A DNA stretch of 64,000 bases from Cervus elaphus (lineage: Eukaryota > Chordata > Mammalia > Artiodactyla > Cervidae): NCBI RefSeq assembly GCF_910594005.1, contig NC_057848.1, forward strand, positions 131,698,155 through 131,762,154, read 5' to 3'. Below the pieces are notes generated by a model. That model ran no database searches. It was not told the DNA's origin and was given only the letters and a program-made list of their open reading frames with translations. Below are positions 21,728-34,770 of this stretch, piece by piece; the stretch's first letter is position 1; each line of letters begins with the position of its first letter. Position numbers and translations under genes: made by a program.

Positions 21728-23044
21728 TCAAAACTCCCCTCCCAACTTTTTTCCCATTCCCAACTAGAAAACAGTGCAGAGTAGTTGAAAATCGATGAAC
21801 TTAGGCTCAAATCCCAGCCCCACTGCTTTCTGGTCATGAGGCTTTGAGCATTTTACTGCTCCTCTTTATGCTTGTTTCCTTATTTGCAAAATTGAGGCAA
21901 TGGTATCTATTGCCTAGAATTGCTGCAAGGATTCAGGGAGACAATGTTTATATAGTATCTGTTCTGTAGATATATCTCTATATATTTAAAGGTTCATTCC
22001 TTGTGTTCAGTATGGGAATTCTAATTTGTAAGACAGAAATAAAGAAAAAATGCATAATTCAAGACTACAGAAGTGATTTTGGGATGAGGGAAAGAGCGGA
22101 GTAAAGTTATCATATCAGATTTGCAAGCCCAGTTTTTCTTTTTCTTTTTGTTATTTTGCTGTAATGCACTTGGGGAAGATGTGGCCATGTTTCTAGAGAG
22201 ATTTTTGTTTTTTTTAGTAACCTCTCTAGACAAAGCATTTTGTATTTTTTTTCAACAGCTTCTTTCCCCTTCCTTCCTTCCTTGTCATCCCAACTTTTTA
22301 ACTGTATCCTTTCAAATGATCTGTCCTGCAACTCCATGTGTTACACATGAAAGTCATAGCAAAAAAACCATTTTCCAGCTATTGCACTTGACTTTTTTTC
22401 CACTAACCACCTAACCCTAACCCATGGCTAGACCTGATTAGACCATTGATCTCAAGTGAGCTTTACAACAGATACCTTCCTGTCCTCGACTGGCTTGTGG
22501 CTTGCAACAGAGATTTTAGGTGAGTCACTGTGTAATTATAGAATCTTATTTCACATGAAAGAGATTTTTAAATAACACCATAAACATCTCCATAATTGAA
22601 AAAAACAGCCAGTACAAAACAGTTCTCGAAAATCCATCCCATAACCCTCAGGGATTCAGTTCTATCACATCAACTTTCTTCAAATTTAATTTAAAATGAC
22701 TTAAGAGCCAGATTGGCAAAGGGCCCAGCCTCTTCATTTGTGTCAATCATCTCCCGTACCCCTCCAATGGCTTAGAGTCCATGCTCTCAGACACCAGAAA
22801 GCCCCTCCTGGCGCTGACCAGCCTGGTGCTGCCTGCCTGCCATCCCTCCTTGACTCCTCACAGCCCCCAGAAGGCCATGGTCCTCTCCATCTGCCTGCTG
22901 TTGCTGGCTTCATTACAGTGAAATCTTGTTGGCCTCAGGCCACTGTGGCCCATTAGGAGAGCATAATCTCCTCAGCTGGATGAATTTCAGGCATCCACTC
23001 CTGAAAAAACTGAAAGTCCCCAGTTCTGGGGACTCCATCTCAGG
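21728..23044. other. Unique sequence
   Basis: No repeat or exon recognised; there are T-rich and pyrimidine-rich patches near 22130-22300. Confidence 0.4.
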
Positions 23045-23055
23045 GTGGTCATTTT

Positions 23056-23937
23056 CATGCAGATGGCCAATAAGCACATGAAAAGGTATTCAACATGGCT
23101 AATTATTAGAAAAATACAAATCGAAACTATGAGGTACCACCTCACACCAGTCAGAGTGGCCATTATTAAAAAGTCTACAAATAACAAATGCTGGAGAGGG
23201 TGTGAAGAAAAGGGAACCCTCCTACATTGTTGGTGGGAATGTAAATTGGTGCAGTCTCTATGGATAATAGTATGGAGGTTTCTTTAAAAAGTAAAAATAG
23301 AACTACTATATGATCCAGCAATCCCACTCCTGGGCATATATCCAGGAAAAGCTCTAATTCAAAAAGATACAGATACCTCATTGTTCATAGCAGCACTATT
23401 TACCATAGCCAAGACATAGAAACAAGCTAAAGGCCCATCAACAGATGAATGGATAAAGAAGATGTGGTTCACATATACAATGGAATGCTACTCAGCTATG
23501 AAAAGAATGAAATAATGCCATTTGGAGCAACATGGATGGACCTAGAGATTATCAAACTAAGTGAAGTAAGTCAGAAAGATAAAGATAAATACTACATGAT
23601 ATCACTTATATGTGGAATTTAAAATATGGTACAAATGAACTTATCTATGAAACGAAACAAACTCACAGATATACAGAACAGACATGATTGCTAAGGGGGA
23701 TGAGGGGTGGGGGGGTGGATAGATAGGGAGTCTAGGATTAGCAGATGCAAACTATTACATACAGGGTGGATAAACAACAAGGTCCTACTGCACAGCACAG
23801 GGAACTATATTCAATATCCTGTGATAAATCATAATGGAAAAGAATGTAAAAAGAATATATAAGATTCCTTTCTGTACAGTAGAAATTAACACAACATTGT
23901 AAATCAACTGTACTTCAATAAAAATAAATTTCAAAAA
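23056..23937 (+). mobile_element. L1 LINE, 5'-truncated (ORF2 C-terminus and 3' UTR)
   Basis: The plus-strand frame 23045-23287 has the L1 ORF2 C-terminal blocks MANKHMKRYST, YHLTPVRVAIIKKS and CWRGCEEKGTLLHCWW, the zinc-knuckle-like Cys-rich region. Frameshifts follow; ATGGAATGCTACTCAGCTAT near 23480 marks the last part of ORF2. The 3' UTR ends with TTCAATAAAAATAAATTTCA. Flanks GTGGTCATTTT (23045-23055) and GTGGTGATTTT (23938-23948) match at 10 of 11 bases. Confidence 0.92.
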
Positions 23938-23948
23938 GTGGTGATTTT

Positions 23949-24398
23949 GCTCCTTCTACTTTCCCATGCAACTTTGCTTTTGGCTGGGATGATACTAACT
24001 CAGCATAGCAGTTCTTGGCCTGATGTGAATGAGAAGATATTAACCATTGTGTATATTTCTAATTAATAAGAAATTTAAAAGTAATTTTTAAATAAGTACA
24101 ATTTGTTTTTTAGTCAGCGTCTTTATCAGTCAGGGTCCTGCAGAAAAGAGATGACACACTCCAGGAGTGATTGAAGAGAAAGGGACTATTAACCAAATTG
24201 TGGACAGGGTTAAGGGAACCAACAAGTTTGGTGATGCACCCCAGGGCTAACAAAAGTAGGAAACCATTACTACCCTAGAATTAAAGGGACCAGTGGTGGG
24301 TGATGTTCCTGGAACCCAGAGAGAGCTATGGCTGTGGAAGAGGGGCTACCTGAATGATGCCGATGTGTTGATAAAGGAAACTGGCTTTGCAGGGAGGT
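23949..24398. other. Unclassified sequence, possibly an old repeat
   Basis: The part from about 24121 (CAGTCAGGGTCCTGCAGAAA) has the look of an old interspersed repeat, but I cannot name it. No coding signal. Confidence 0.35.
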
Positions 24399-24410
24399 AT
24401 GGTAGAGGTG

Positions 24411-24537
24411 GAGGAGGGCATGGCAATCCACTCCAGTATTCTTGCCTGGAGAATCCCATGGACAGAGGAGCCTGGTAGACTATAGTCCATGGGGTCTCAG
24501 AGAGTCAGACACAACTGAAGTGAATTGGCATGCATGC
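24411..24537 (+). mobile_element. Bov-A SINE monomer
   Basis: GAGGAGGGCATGGCAATCCA to AGTCAGACACAACTGAAGTG. Flanks ATGGTAGAGGTG (24399-24410) and ATGGTAGAAGTG (24538-24549) match at 11 of 12 bases. A second SINE-like end (ACACGACTTAGTGACTGAAC) follows at 24550-24575. Confidence 0.9.
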
Positions 24538-25052
24538 ATGGTAGAAGTGACACGACTTAGTGACTGAACAACAGCAGTGAAAGAGGTGACATACATTTCA
24601 TGGCCTCTCTCCTCCAACCCTCAAACTTCTGTCAGTGCCTCATATTGCCCAACCCAATCAGAAGCCAGGGGTCTGGCGAGCCCAACTGATGCAGCACCAT
24701 AGAGGTCAGCCTCAGGGCACAGAGGAGGCAGTGAGGGGAGGAACATGGGTATGGAAGAGCAAACAGAGGAACTCACCAGAAGAACATCTTTTAATGCAAT
24801 AGAAAATACGAAATGGAATGAAAGATTGAGCATGAAGGGAAATAAAAGTTGGGTGCTGGTCAGTAAAGAAGGTAAGGAAAGAAGGGATGAATTGAGCCAT
24901 GAGGCACAAGGGAACTTCTCTTCCTGGCCTCCCTGAGTGGAATCCTAAAAGTTGCTGCTTAAATAAGTCTTCTTTTCATTACACCCATGTAGAGAAGAGA
25001 CCTTTCTCCAAATGAACTCACCTTCTAATCCCCAACTAGAAATGCAGGCTTC

Positions 25053-25212
25053 AGGACTTCCCTGATGGTCCATTGGTTAAGAATTCACCTGCCAATGCAA
25101 GGGACACAGGTTTGATTCCTGGTTGGGGAAGATCCCACTTGCCTCGAGGCAACTAAGCCTGTGCACCACAACTACTGGAGCTCCAGCACCTAGAGCCCAT
25201 GCTGGGGTGGCA
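25053..25212 (+). mobile_element. CHR-type SINE
   Basis: Head CAGGACTTCCCTGATGGTCC, B-box-like GGTTTGATTCC, then AAGATCCCACTTGCC and CAACTAAGCCTGTGC, typical of CHR. The 3' limit is approximate because no A-rich tail or duplication is clear. Confidence 0.78.
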
Positions 25213-25436
25213 ACATCTAAGCTGATATCTCATCCTCCAGACTTTCTCTGTGCCTAATCTCCCAACATCCTTTCCATCTTGTAACCTGGGCTTCTTTACT
25301 GGCAACGATGTTTCACGGGGTGTTCTAAGAAGACAAGTCCTGGCATCTTGCTTGCTAATGTCTCATTGGCCAAAGCAGGTCACATGGCACATGGCCAAAC
25401 TCAAAGTCACTGTAGGAGAGGCCGACAGGAGGGTCA

Positions 25437-25560
25437 CTGACTCGATGGACATGAGTTTGAGCAAGCTTCGGGAGTTGGTGATGGACAGGGAAGCCTGGCT
25501 TGCTGCAGTCCATGGGGTTGAAAAGAGTCAGACACAACTGAGTGACTGAACTGACTGACT
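25437..25560 (+). mobile_element. Very short BovB 3' end insertion
   Basis: Only the last 124 bp of BovB (from CTGACTCGATGGACATGAG to the repeated CTGA tail). Exact 13-bp duplications GACAGGAGGGTCA (25424-25436 and 25561-25573) prove an independent, strongly 5'-truncated retroposition. It sits at the 5' edge of another BovB fragment. Confidence 0.92.
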
Positions 25561-25569
25561 GACAGGAGG

Positions 25570-25992
25570 GTCATGTATGGATGTGAAAGCTGGACAATAA
25601 AAAAGGCTGAGCACCGAAGAATTGATGCCTTTGAGCTGTGGTGCTAGAGAAGACTCTTGAGAGTCCCTCGGACTGAAAGGAGATCGAATTAGTCAATCCT
25701 AAAGGAAATCAGTCCTGAATGTTCATTGGAAGGACTGATGCTGAAGCTGAAGCTCCAATACTTCAGCCACCTGATGTGAAAAGCTGACTCACTGGAAAAG
25801 ACCCTGATGTTGGGAAAGATGGAAGGCAGGAGGAGAAGGGGACGACAGAGGATGAGATGGTTGGATGGCATCACTGACTCAGTGGACATGAATTTGAGCA
25901 AACTCCAGGAGATGGTGAAGGACAGGGAAGCCTGGCATGCTGCAGTCCATGGGGTCGCAAAGAATCAGACATGACTGAGCAACTGAACAACA
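25570..25992 (+). mobile_element. BovB 3' fragment, older
   Basis: Plus-strand BovB from GTCATGTATGGATGTGAAAG to a GACTGAGCAACTGAACAAC end. It encodes the C-terminal region past the RT palm but has stops (TAG in GTGCTAGAGAAG near 25643). Its 5' end coincides with the duplication of the shorter BovB at 25437-25560. Confidence 0.9.
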
Positions 25993-26133
25993 ACAACAAG
26001 AGTCAGTCCATCAAGGACCACTAATGCAAGCCAACCACAGAAAGTGAGAGAATCTGGTCCCTGAAGAGCAGGAGGGTCATCAGCAAAGCAAAATGACGCA
26101 GAAAGGAATCAATAAATCAAAACTTGCAAGGAT

Positions 26134-26399
26134 GGACTTCCTTGGTGGCACAGTGGATAAGAATCTGCCTGCCAATACAGGAGACATGGGTTTGATCCCT
26201 GGTCCAGGAAGATTCCACAGGCAGTGGAGCAACTAAGCCTGTCTGCCACCACTACTGAGCCCATGCTTTAGAGTCCAGGAGAAGCAACAAGAGAAGCCAC
26301 CGAATTGAGAAGCCCATGTATTGAAATGAAGAGTAGCTGGCACTCACCACAATTAAAGAGAAAGTCCTCACAAAGCAAGGAAAACCCAGCACAGCCAAA
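26134..26399 (+). mobile_element. CHR-type SINE, full length
   Basis: Head GGACTTCCTTGGTGGCACAG, B box GGGTTTGATCCC, CAACTAAGCCTGTCTGCCAC and a terminal AGCACAGCCAAAA. Exact 15-bp duplications AAAACTTGCAAGGAT (26119-26133 and 26400-26414) make this one of the cleanest insertions in the window. The A-rich start of the duplication fits L1-type target cleavage. Confidence 0.94.
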
Positions 26400-26414
26400 A
26401 AAACTTGCAAGGAT

Positions 26415-27580
26415 CATCCTACTACCTTAGCTTTATGAAGGTAAATATATGACTGCTTAAAAGTTTGTTGTTGTGAGCATGGGTATCGCTGCTTCCAGGT
26501 TTAACATGAAGTTATAATGTAGTTCTTCATCCAGGAAAGTCATTACTGGAGCTCTCAGGGTAGGTTTGCTCTTTACATTTCTAGAAAGGGAAAGATGTGC
26601 CATGGGGAGGGAGGAGGAGTGGGCAGAAGGAACAGAAGAATGAAGCTCAAGGTCATTTTGCACAGGTTAAGGAGTTAGCACAGAACGAGAGCCCAGTTTC
26701 TCGGCTCCAGCCCTAGACTTAGGAAAATGGAGCTTGATAGAAATAACAGTTTTGTTAAGCATGACAGAAATCCAAGATATTTATTGAATAAGTAAGAGGC
26801 ATTCTGTTTGTGAATAGTTAGTCATCCTGAAGATTTTAAATTTGGAGGGTATCCTCAGTAAAGAACTCCCATTCATTTGTGATGTAACATTACTCTGCTC
26901 CTCTCTCCTCCCAACCAGGTTAAGGGTGGTGGCTGTAGGTGTTCTCAGATTTCCCTCAGCCCTGAAGGTGTCCCAGGGTGTGGGTGGGACATGTCAGTCT
27001 CATAACTGACTCACTAACTACAAACCTGAAGGCATTCTTGATGCACACATGGGTGATCCCTGTGTGTACTGTAAAAGTACTGTTTGTGGGGTGGGGTGCA
27101 CTCTGGAACCCACTTGAAAAGCTCTGAGTCTCTCCCCAGTGTCTCCTGCTGTTTCAACATGTCCCAACATGGTCTTATGTTTTCTATTTGTCCTGTAGTA
27201 TCAGATGCAGAGTAAAATGTGTAAGCACATAAACCATAGCTAAGAAGGATGCAGATAGGAAATCTTCAGATGAATACCAGATTTTAAACACTCAAGTGAA
27301 GGTTAGATCAAAATAATCCTTTTCAGGCACTGCCTTCTTGGCCAGTTTATGAGCTACATATGGAAATCCATCTTTCTAATTTCATTTTTACAAGAGCAAA
27401 GATGAAAAACATTGATCACTAACCTTATTTATCTGAATAGTTCTTAACTCTTTCTATCATTCAAATCTACCTGCAAAGCTGTAACTTTGGGCTGGGGTGA
27501 AGTTGGAGGACTGCAAAAAATGGAATGTGCCACAGGCACTAATGGTAGCTCTGAAAAAAAATTAAAAATTGATCAGAAAA
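26415..27580. other. Unique sequence
   Basis: No repeat or exon recognised. Confidence 0.45.
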
Positions 27581-27582
27581 TA

Positions 27583-27706
27583 CTTGAGTTGTGTCTGACT
27601 CATTGCAACCCTATGGACTGTATAGCCCACCAGGCTCCTGTGTCCATGGGATTCTCCAGGCAAGAATACTGGAGTGGGTTGCCATGCCCTCCTCCAGGGG
27701 ATCTTG
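27583..27706 (-). mobile_element. Bov-tA/Bov-A fragment
   Basis: Antisense tail from ACTTGAGTTGTGTCTGACTC to CCTCCTCCAGGGGATCTTGG. The tRNA-like head and the extreme tail are missing. Confidence 0.85.
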
Positions 27707-27837
27707 GTATCATTGCTGAAATAGGGTCCCATAAAATGTTTAGTTCAAAAGGGACAATACACTTTTATGTTTTAAGTTCTAGTATGTTTGTATAACGTTT
27801 TTCTGTACCTTAAGCAATATTTTATTAAATGGCTAAA

Positions 27838-28447
27838 AGATCAATCTCAAGCAGTCTCAAAAAGTCTCACAGTGCTCTCTTCCTGTTAGTATTCACATCC
27901 TTGAGTGGGGGCTGGACCTAGTGCTTTACTTTTAATAAATAGACAATAACAAAGTTGATGAGATATCACTTCCTGACTGGGTTACAAAAAGACTGACTTC
28001 CTTCTTGCTTGTGATCTCTTAAATACTCTTCTCTTTTGGAGCACTTGCCCCAGAGGAAGTAAGCTGTCATGTTGTAAGCTACCCTCTGGGGAATCCCATT
28101 CAGCAAGGGACAAAGGGACAGAGGGAGGCCTCCAGGTAACAGTGAGACACTTGGTCCAATAACCTGTGAGGACCTGCATTTGGTCAACAAGAATGTGAAT
28201 GAGCTGGGAAGCAGATCGTCCCCAGTAAAGCCTTCAGGTGAAAGCACAGCCCTCCCAATACCTTGAGTGTAGCCTTGTGAGAGACTCTGAGGTAGAGGAT
28301 CCAGGCAAACCACACCTAGATTCCTGACCTGAAGAAATTGTCAGATAAAAATTTTGTTTTTAACAAAAAATTAATGTAAATGATAATAAATTTAAATTTT
28401 GTTTTAAGACACCAAGTTTGGTGGTAATTTGTTACACAGTAGTAAAG
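27838..28447 (+). mobile_element. MaLR/MLT1-type LTR, old
   Basis: The 3' part shows the family's end pattern: GATAATAAATTTAAATTTTG, then TTTTAAGACACCAAGTTTGG and GGTAATTTGTTACACAG. The upstream part has the pattern of family members: GATTCCTGACCTGAAGAAAT before the polyadenylation region. No internal proviral part is seen. The 5' limit is approximate and the subfamily is not assigned. Confidence 0.65.
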
Positions 28448-30195
28448 GAGTTTTATAAAGTTAAAGTTAATAAAGGATCTTTCTGCTGTTCTCTGACTAT
28501 AAAGAATATTATTTCAATATATTTATATAAAATTTTAAAAGTTGAGATGTTTTACATCATTAAAGATTCTAAAACATCAATGAAGAAATTTCCTAAAAGG
28601 ACTAACTAATCAGCAGGAACAATTGTCCCCAGAAGTTCTAGTAAACTGAATATAATGGTTACCCACAACAATGCCCCTTGTTAGTATAATAGAATGTTAA
28701 AATTCATCTTTGATCAAAGACCAATTTTTAGTCCACATTTCCTTTTTTAAATCTCCACTTCCTCTTGAAAGGGAAAATTATCTTTTACTAATTTGATCTT
28801 AACACTATTTTTTAAAATCAATTTTCATCAACAGAATATACTGGAATGACTTCCAAAGAGGGTATCAATTAAAGCAGTTGCATAAACAGAATCATATCTT
28901 CTCTGAACAAGTCTTATTTCATGCTTGAACTCATTTCCACAAACTTGGGAGACAGCCTCTTTTCCAGGAGTGGGTCTAAGCCTGCGTCACTATTGGGAGA
29001 TGGCCGACCATATTGGCCCTTGGCCAGTAGCTTGTTTGTAGGATCTTTTCTCTCCGTCTCTGGTGAGCAAGTTCATCCAATTGAAGCTGTCTGGTCTAAC
29101 AGCGAGGCAGCTGGATAAAGTCGTGGCTGTGATTCAGCCTGGAAACAGCCCATGATGGTTTCTCACAGGTTTGGTGAATGACTGTCCATAGAAGGGAGGT
29201 CTCCCCATCTGAAAGGAATTGTATTTCTTCGGTTGAGGCTTGGAACATAGACATGAGTTGAGCTTCTCTCCCACACTTTCTTTCACTAGTGGCTCATTAA
29301 ACAAACTGAGTTGTTAATGACAGAGTGATTTCCCTGCAGATCTTCGAGTCTGTAAAAAGACATCCAATTCATAAACCCAAACCAAGGAAGTTTACATTAT
29401 GGGTATATGTCTTGGCAGCTTACGTGTAAAAAAAAATAATAATAAACATGAGACCTCCTTGTACAGCCTGCAGCTAGTGTTCAAATTGCGCCAACATTTC
29501 CACTATAACCCATAATTCTGAGTTAAATGGGAACAAAGGAAGAGAATACTCCACTGGAGTCTGGGAAGGGCAGGATGGTGATTTTCCTGACTCAGACTTG
29601 GATGCACATCTTCACACAAGACTGAAGATCAGATTTCAAGAAGACTCAATTGATTTTGAGTGAGAGATGAAACTTCTGATTTCTGTTGATGCAAGTCTAG
29701 TAATTTGCATATCTGGCAGTCAACAGCATTGCCAGGTCTTCTAAGCCAGCCACTGTGGGAAACTTCCACAGTTTTCTATTGAATTTCTTATATGAGATCT
29801 TTGGAGAAGAGCTAAGAAATATACTATACTGGAGAACCTAAAGACTGTTGTGGGATCACTTAGAGCTGCATCAGGGTGAACAAAATGTCTTTGGGACCTG
29901 AAGATAGCTGTCTTCTGTCATGAATTTAGATGAATGTGGACCCTCAAGAAATGGCCATCTGATATAGACCACTGATGTCAACTCTGCATTGTCTTGGGGT
30001 GGCTGTCTAATAGAGGGGTACTTTGTCTCAGATAACCAGTGTCTCCCTCTCTAAGAGCTAGAACTCTGCTTGGTTGGTAAAGTTCACTGATAATGTGTGG
30101 ATTTACTACTGTACATGAGGGCATGGACAAGCACACTGATCAGAACTGGCCAATTTAGAGTGCTTAGTCACTAATGGGATAGTATACTTATTTTG
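28448..30195. other. Repeat-poor unique sequence
   Basis: 1.7 kb in which I recognise no interspersed repeat. The 65-aa frame at 28921-29118 lacks any recognisable domain. Such a gap in a repeat-rich window may hold conserved regulatory DNA, but nothing in the sequence proves it. Confidence 0.4.
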
Positions 30196-30199
30196 TGTT

Positions 30200-30655
30200 T
30201 CTAATTCTTAATTCCCTTCTTGCAATGGTACTACACTTCCACATCCTTTGCTAAGTGAGTTTGCAGTACCCCTCAGTACAGAAAGATTATCCCTGATCCA
30301 TTGATTTTGGTCTTCACCATGTGACTTGCTTTGACCAATGGAATGTTAGCAGAAGTGAAAGGTTGTCAATTTCCAGCTGAGATCTTAAAAGGCGCTGTGC
30401 ATTTCCACTCACTTTTTTTGCCCTTCTGCTATCAACCATGAAAAGAACATGCCTCAGGTAGCTGCTGGTCCCAAGAATGAAGAGAAATGTGGAGCAAACC
30501 TGAACCCAAGTTGAAGCTTGGAGCTAAGCCCAGCTGAACCACAGATAATCTTCAGATCCCTGAATTAGAAATAAATGCTTATTGTTAAAAGACATCAAGT
30601 TTTGGAGTCATTTGTTACACAGAACTATTTCAGCAGAAACCTTATTAGTACACTT
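30200..30655 (+). mobile_element. MaLR/MLT1-type LTR, old
   Basis: Recognisable blocks in order: CACCATGTGACTTGCTTTGA, CCAATGGAATGTTAGCAGAA, a GAACATGCC region, AGAAATAAATGCTTATTGTT (polyadenylation signal) and AGTCATTTGTTACACAG. Order and spacing fit a solo MaLR LTR. Boundaries are approximate. Confidence 0.68.
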
Positions 30656-32490
30656 GGGCCCCTCCATTTTCCCCTGTGCAAATGGTAGGATTTTAATTCC
30701 ATCCAAAGAAGTCTTTAGTTATCATCTACCCCTACACCCTCATGAGACTATCAAAGCCTTGTCATTGAGATGACAAGCCCCTGGTAGTAAGGTAACAAGC
30801 TCTTGAGGTACAGGTGTTAGGTGGCAGAGTCAAGGCCTGACTTCAAATCTTTATATTCCCATGTCATGGTAAATTAAATCCTTAATTTTACTTAGAAAAC
30901 AGTTTTCCAATCAGGCAATCATATGTCGTGTTCCTATAAACACTAGATATACCATGTAGTAGAAATTAACCAAGATAATCTATAGACATATCAAGCCAGA
31001 AGGCACCATAATGATTGTGTATTAGTTTCAGAAATTTCCCTCAGGACATTTTATAATCAGCTCAGTCATAATATATATTTATGTTTTTGAAAATATGGAG
31101 CAGGTATCTAGTTCCTGAATTCCAATGCTGGATGAGTGAGACAGGAAGAAAAACTTCTATTAGAGATTGAATGCTGATCTGGCTTATCCCATAGTCACCA
31201 CTTATACAGCCTCAGTTACAAACATAACTGTTAACTCTTCATTTGTTTCATTGCAAACCTGGACAGTAAGAAAGACAGTTATCTCAACATTTCCCTAAAG
31301 ATCTTCTGCAATAGACAAAATTGAATGAAGTAAACATAATTGACACTACCTGGAGGCAGCCAGTTGACTTAGATGATTTTTCACAATTCTTTATTTCAGT
31401 GTCATTAAGAAAATACCTGGCACTTTCAGCTAATTTGATGTCTCTTTATTTCCATAAATACACGGGCTAAGAGTGTCTAAATACCATCTCTCTACCATAA
31501 GTTTATCATCCTATAACTTTTTCATTGCTTGACATTCTTTAAATTCTTTAAAAGATTTAAGAAAAATTGTTCCAAAAGACATTCACATCTTAATTATAAA
31601 GCTGGCTTAAGCTGACCTTTGGAAGGATGTGGATCAATGAAGAGTCTTACAAGCTCAGAACATAGTTCCCTGGAGAAGAACTTGAGGTAGAAGACTGAGT
31701 CTCTTTTTCTTGGCTCCATGTCCTACAGCTTCTTTCCACCTACCTATGTGTGGAGCAGTAGTTAAGTATACCCTGATGGTGGAAAATGATGAATTACAAA
31801 AGTGTGACTAGCTCTTCCTGATGCTCCCCACTGGCATCCCCCGACCCAGGCCTCAGCTCCCACACTCCACACTGATCTTGTGAGTGCTTGGCACTTCCAT
31901 TTCATTGTATGCCTGCCTTGAAAATGTCCTTCAGAGAACTTGAAAAATCCAGACATTCTAGTCTATGGGTATATTAGTCAGAGTTATAACAAGAAATAGT
32001 TGACATATTCCAGAAAGGATAATTTAAGGATTGATTAGGTATAGTGGAGCCATGAAGCATAATGCAGTAATCTGTAACTAGTAGACACTAAATTGTTACC
32101 ACTTCTAAGCCTGAATGGTTGTGGGAAGGTGGTGGGTAGTAGAATTGTGAGGGGGTGAGTATGTCTTGGAATTGTCAAAGTTAGCTATCCAGAAAAGGTA
32201 GTTGAGGGATACCATCTCCCTTTGGTTGCCTTGGGTTGGCTGCATCCCTCCAGGGAAGGTCTCCTTTATCTCTGATCTTCTGAAGATGTTTTCCATTGGA
32301 AAAGCTCACCTGAAAGCCAGAGGGTACGGGAGCCCTGTTGATGTAGTCTAGACCTGCAGGGGCCAGGCACAGAGCAGGGAAGAGAAGGGTGGAGAATGGA
32401 GATGAAGGGAAACAGAGAAGATATCTGACTAGTAGATTCACTGATGCATTCTGACTATCTTCAGATCTTTGGAGAACTTTGACTGCATAA
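30656..32490. other. Mostly unique sequence
   Basis: The stretch from 31970 (TTAGTCAGAGTTATAACAAG) may belong to an old repeat I cannot name. No exon recognised. Confidence 0.38.
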
Positions 32491-32496
32491 AAAGCT

Positions 32497-33008
32497 TCTA
32501 ACAACCTAGATGTCCATTGACAGGTGAATGGATAAAGAATACGTGATATATAAATAATGGAATATTACTCAGCCATAAAAAAGAACAAAATAATGCCATT
32601 TTAGTAGTGTGAATGGACCTAGAGATAGTCATACTAAGTGCAGTCAGAGACAAATATCATATGATATCACTTATATGTGGAATCTAAAATATGACAACCT
32701 TATTTACAAAACAGAAAGAGACTCACAGGCTTTGAAAACAAACTTATGGTTACCAGAGGGAAAAGGGATAAATTAGGAGATTGGGATTAGTGTACACACA
32801 CTATTATATATAAAATAGGTAATCACCAAAGACCTACTATATAGCACAGGGAACTATACTCAGTATCTTAAAATAATCTATAATGGAAAAGAATATGAAA
32901 AATATGTGTGTATTATATATATGTATAACTGAATCACTGTGCTATACACTTGAAATTAACACAACACTGTAAATTATACTTCAATTAAAAAATATATATA
33001 TATTTTTT
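32497..33008 (+). mobile_element. L1 LINE 3' end, 5'-truncated
   Basis: Begins in the last part of ORF2 (ACAACCTAGATGTCCATTGA, AATATTACTCAGCCATAAAA) and runs through the ruminant L1 3' UTR (ATATCACTTATATGTGGAAT, AGCACAGGGAACTATACTCA) to a TTCAATTAAAAAATATATAT end. No open frame remains. Confidence 0.9.
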
Positions 33009-34761
33009 AAAGAATAGGACCTAATAGAGGGACCCGAGAGCTGTCTCCTTTCCCATTCTTCTTCACTATTTCCTTACACTTCTTTCAAATGGCAATTCTA
33101 GTCCCACACACATCATATAAAAGGAAATTGAGTATAACAGGAAGATTAAGGGGTTGTTTGTTTTTTTTTTTTTAAGGTTCTGGATGGCCATATTCTTTCC
33201 TTCGTGCAAGCCAAGGAAACATTTCTCAACACTTACCCTGATGCCAACCACAAAGTCCTAAATATGATTTTCCTCTGAATTCAATTTTTAAAGAAGAGCA
33301 TATCCAAATGTTACTCAGAGATTACTACCAAAGTGCCTGCCTGAGAGTGGCTGGTTCACAGACCTTCAGCTTCTGGTGTCTTTAATACCCCATGAGTAGC
33401 CCTTGAGGCAAGTACGAAAACAGGTTTTTACTTTGAAAAATAGGTGCAAATAATAACAAGACTCTATCATTTGAAAGGTGAAGATGGCTAATTTACATAT
33501 CTAGTGTTTTAAAAGATAGATGATTTAAAACACAAAGAAAAATATTGCTGTCTTTTGTATATGATTGATGAATCCAGGCTCTTTCCTTTAACCTGAGTGA
33601 ATGAGTTCAAGGATCTGTAACTTTGAATATAAAATCATCTTTGACAAATAAACAATCCAGACAGTATAACTAGACCCATGTGTAGAGTCCTTTACTACAA
33701 TTATATGGTTACTTTCTACTAATAGCAGAACTCTCAAGATCATAGAGCATCTTCACTGGCAACAAGAGAAGGGAAAGTCCAAAGTTTCCCAGAGGATTGT
33801 TACATAGAGAATCTAGGGGGAAACAAAATGGAGTATATGTAGACGATTTATATTACTACTGTCTACTTTCAGTTGTGAATGGAGACTTCTAGATGGAGAA
33901 TAAAAAGAAAAAAGTGCAGACTCAGTTACTCTGCTTAACAATACCTTGTGTATTACAAAATATTTTCCCTAGAAATTTGATGGCTCCTACTGATTTAGGC
34001 TTTCTTAAATGATTGGGATTGAGTTTCTAAAGTTAAGACAACAAATGAGTGCCTTGGGCTGATGCAGAACTGGCATATGGACAAGGTTCAAGGTAGGTAT
34101 GTATTTATAAACATATAATCAGATAGGAAGCAGATAACATGTTTCCTTCATTCACAGGAGCACATTCCTAAGATGAACTGGGGCACCACATCCTGTAAGC
34201 ACCTCAAAGAAACAGCTGTGACAATTAAGACTGAGCCAGGCAGAAATGCTTTTGGTGAGGAGTCAGTGCCCAGCAATTTACCAGTCTGAAGCTAGAACGA
34301 AGAGACCATAATTATTCCAACACCTGCCTGGGCTGGTTCCTTGTTCACAAAACCCGTGGGCAAGATGGCGGCTGAGTGTTTGCAAGTGAGATTTCAAACA
34401 CAGATGCTCTTCTGAACTTTAGCTTTAAGAAGATTGGTCTTGCCCTCTGTTTATTCTAGAGGAAAAAGTCCCCAATAATTATTGGATAAGATTCAGCAGA
34501 GCAGCTAGAAGTTTTGGTGGTGGTGGTATGGGGGAGATGAATGCATTTGTACTAAAAATTATGTCATGGTACTATTTAGTTTCTAGGCCTTTCCATTCCT
34601 AACATATATTGTTTTGAAAGTTTTTAGTACAGGAGTTTCACAGTCTGATTACATGGTTCACTTTGAGGCCTTTGTCTCACAGACCTGAAGCTCTTGGCAG
34701 AGGGTATTTTTGAAAAGTTGGTTCTAGGGATGTGCTTCAGGTAGTGTTTATGGGCAGGTTC
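33009..34761. other. Repeat-poor unique sequence
   Basis: No interspersed repeat recognised apart from an oligo-T tract near 33161-33174. No exon with a recognisable product. Confidence 0.42.
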
Positions 34762-34770
34762 CACATTAAT

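Noticed and set aside
22404..22420. Telomere-like CCTAACCCTAACCC
   Set aside because: Only about two units; too short to be an interstitial telomere.
24121..24398. Possible old DNA transposon or LTR beginning CAGTCAGGGTCCTGC
   Set aside because: I could not match it to a named family with enough confidence; listed only as unclassified sequence.
28921..29118. 65-aa frame in a repeat-poor interval
   Set aside because: Too short, with no domain or splice sites I can defend.
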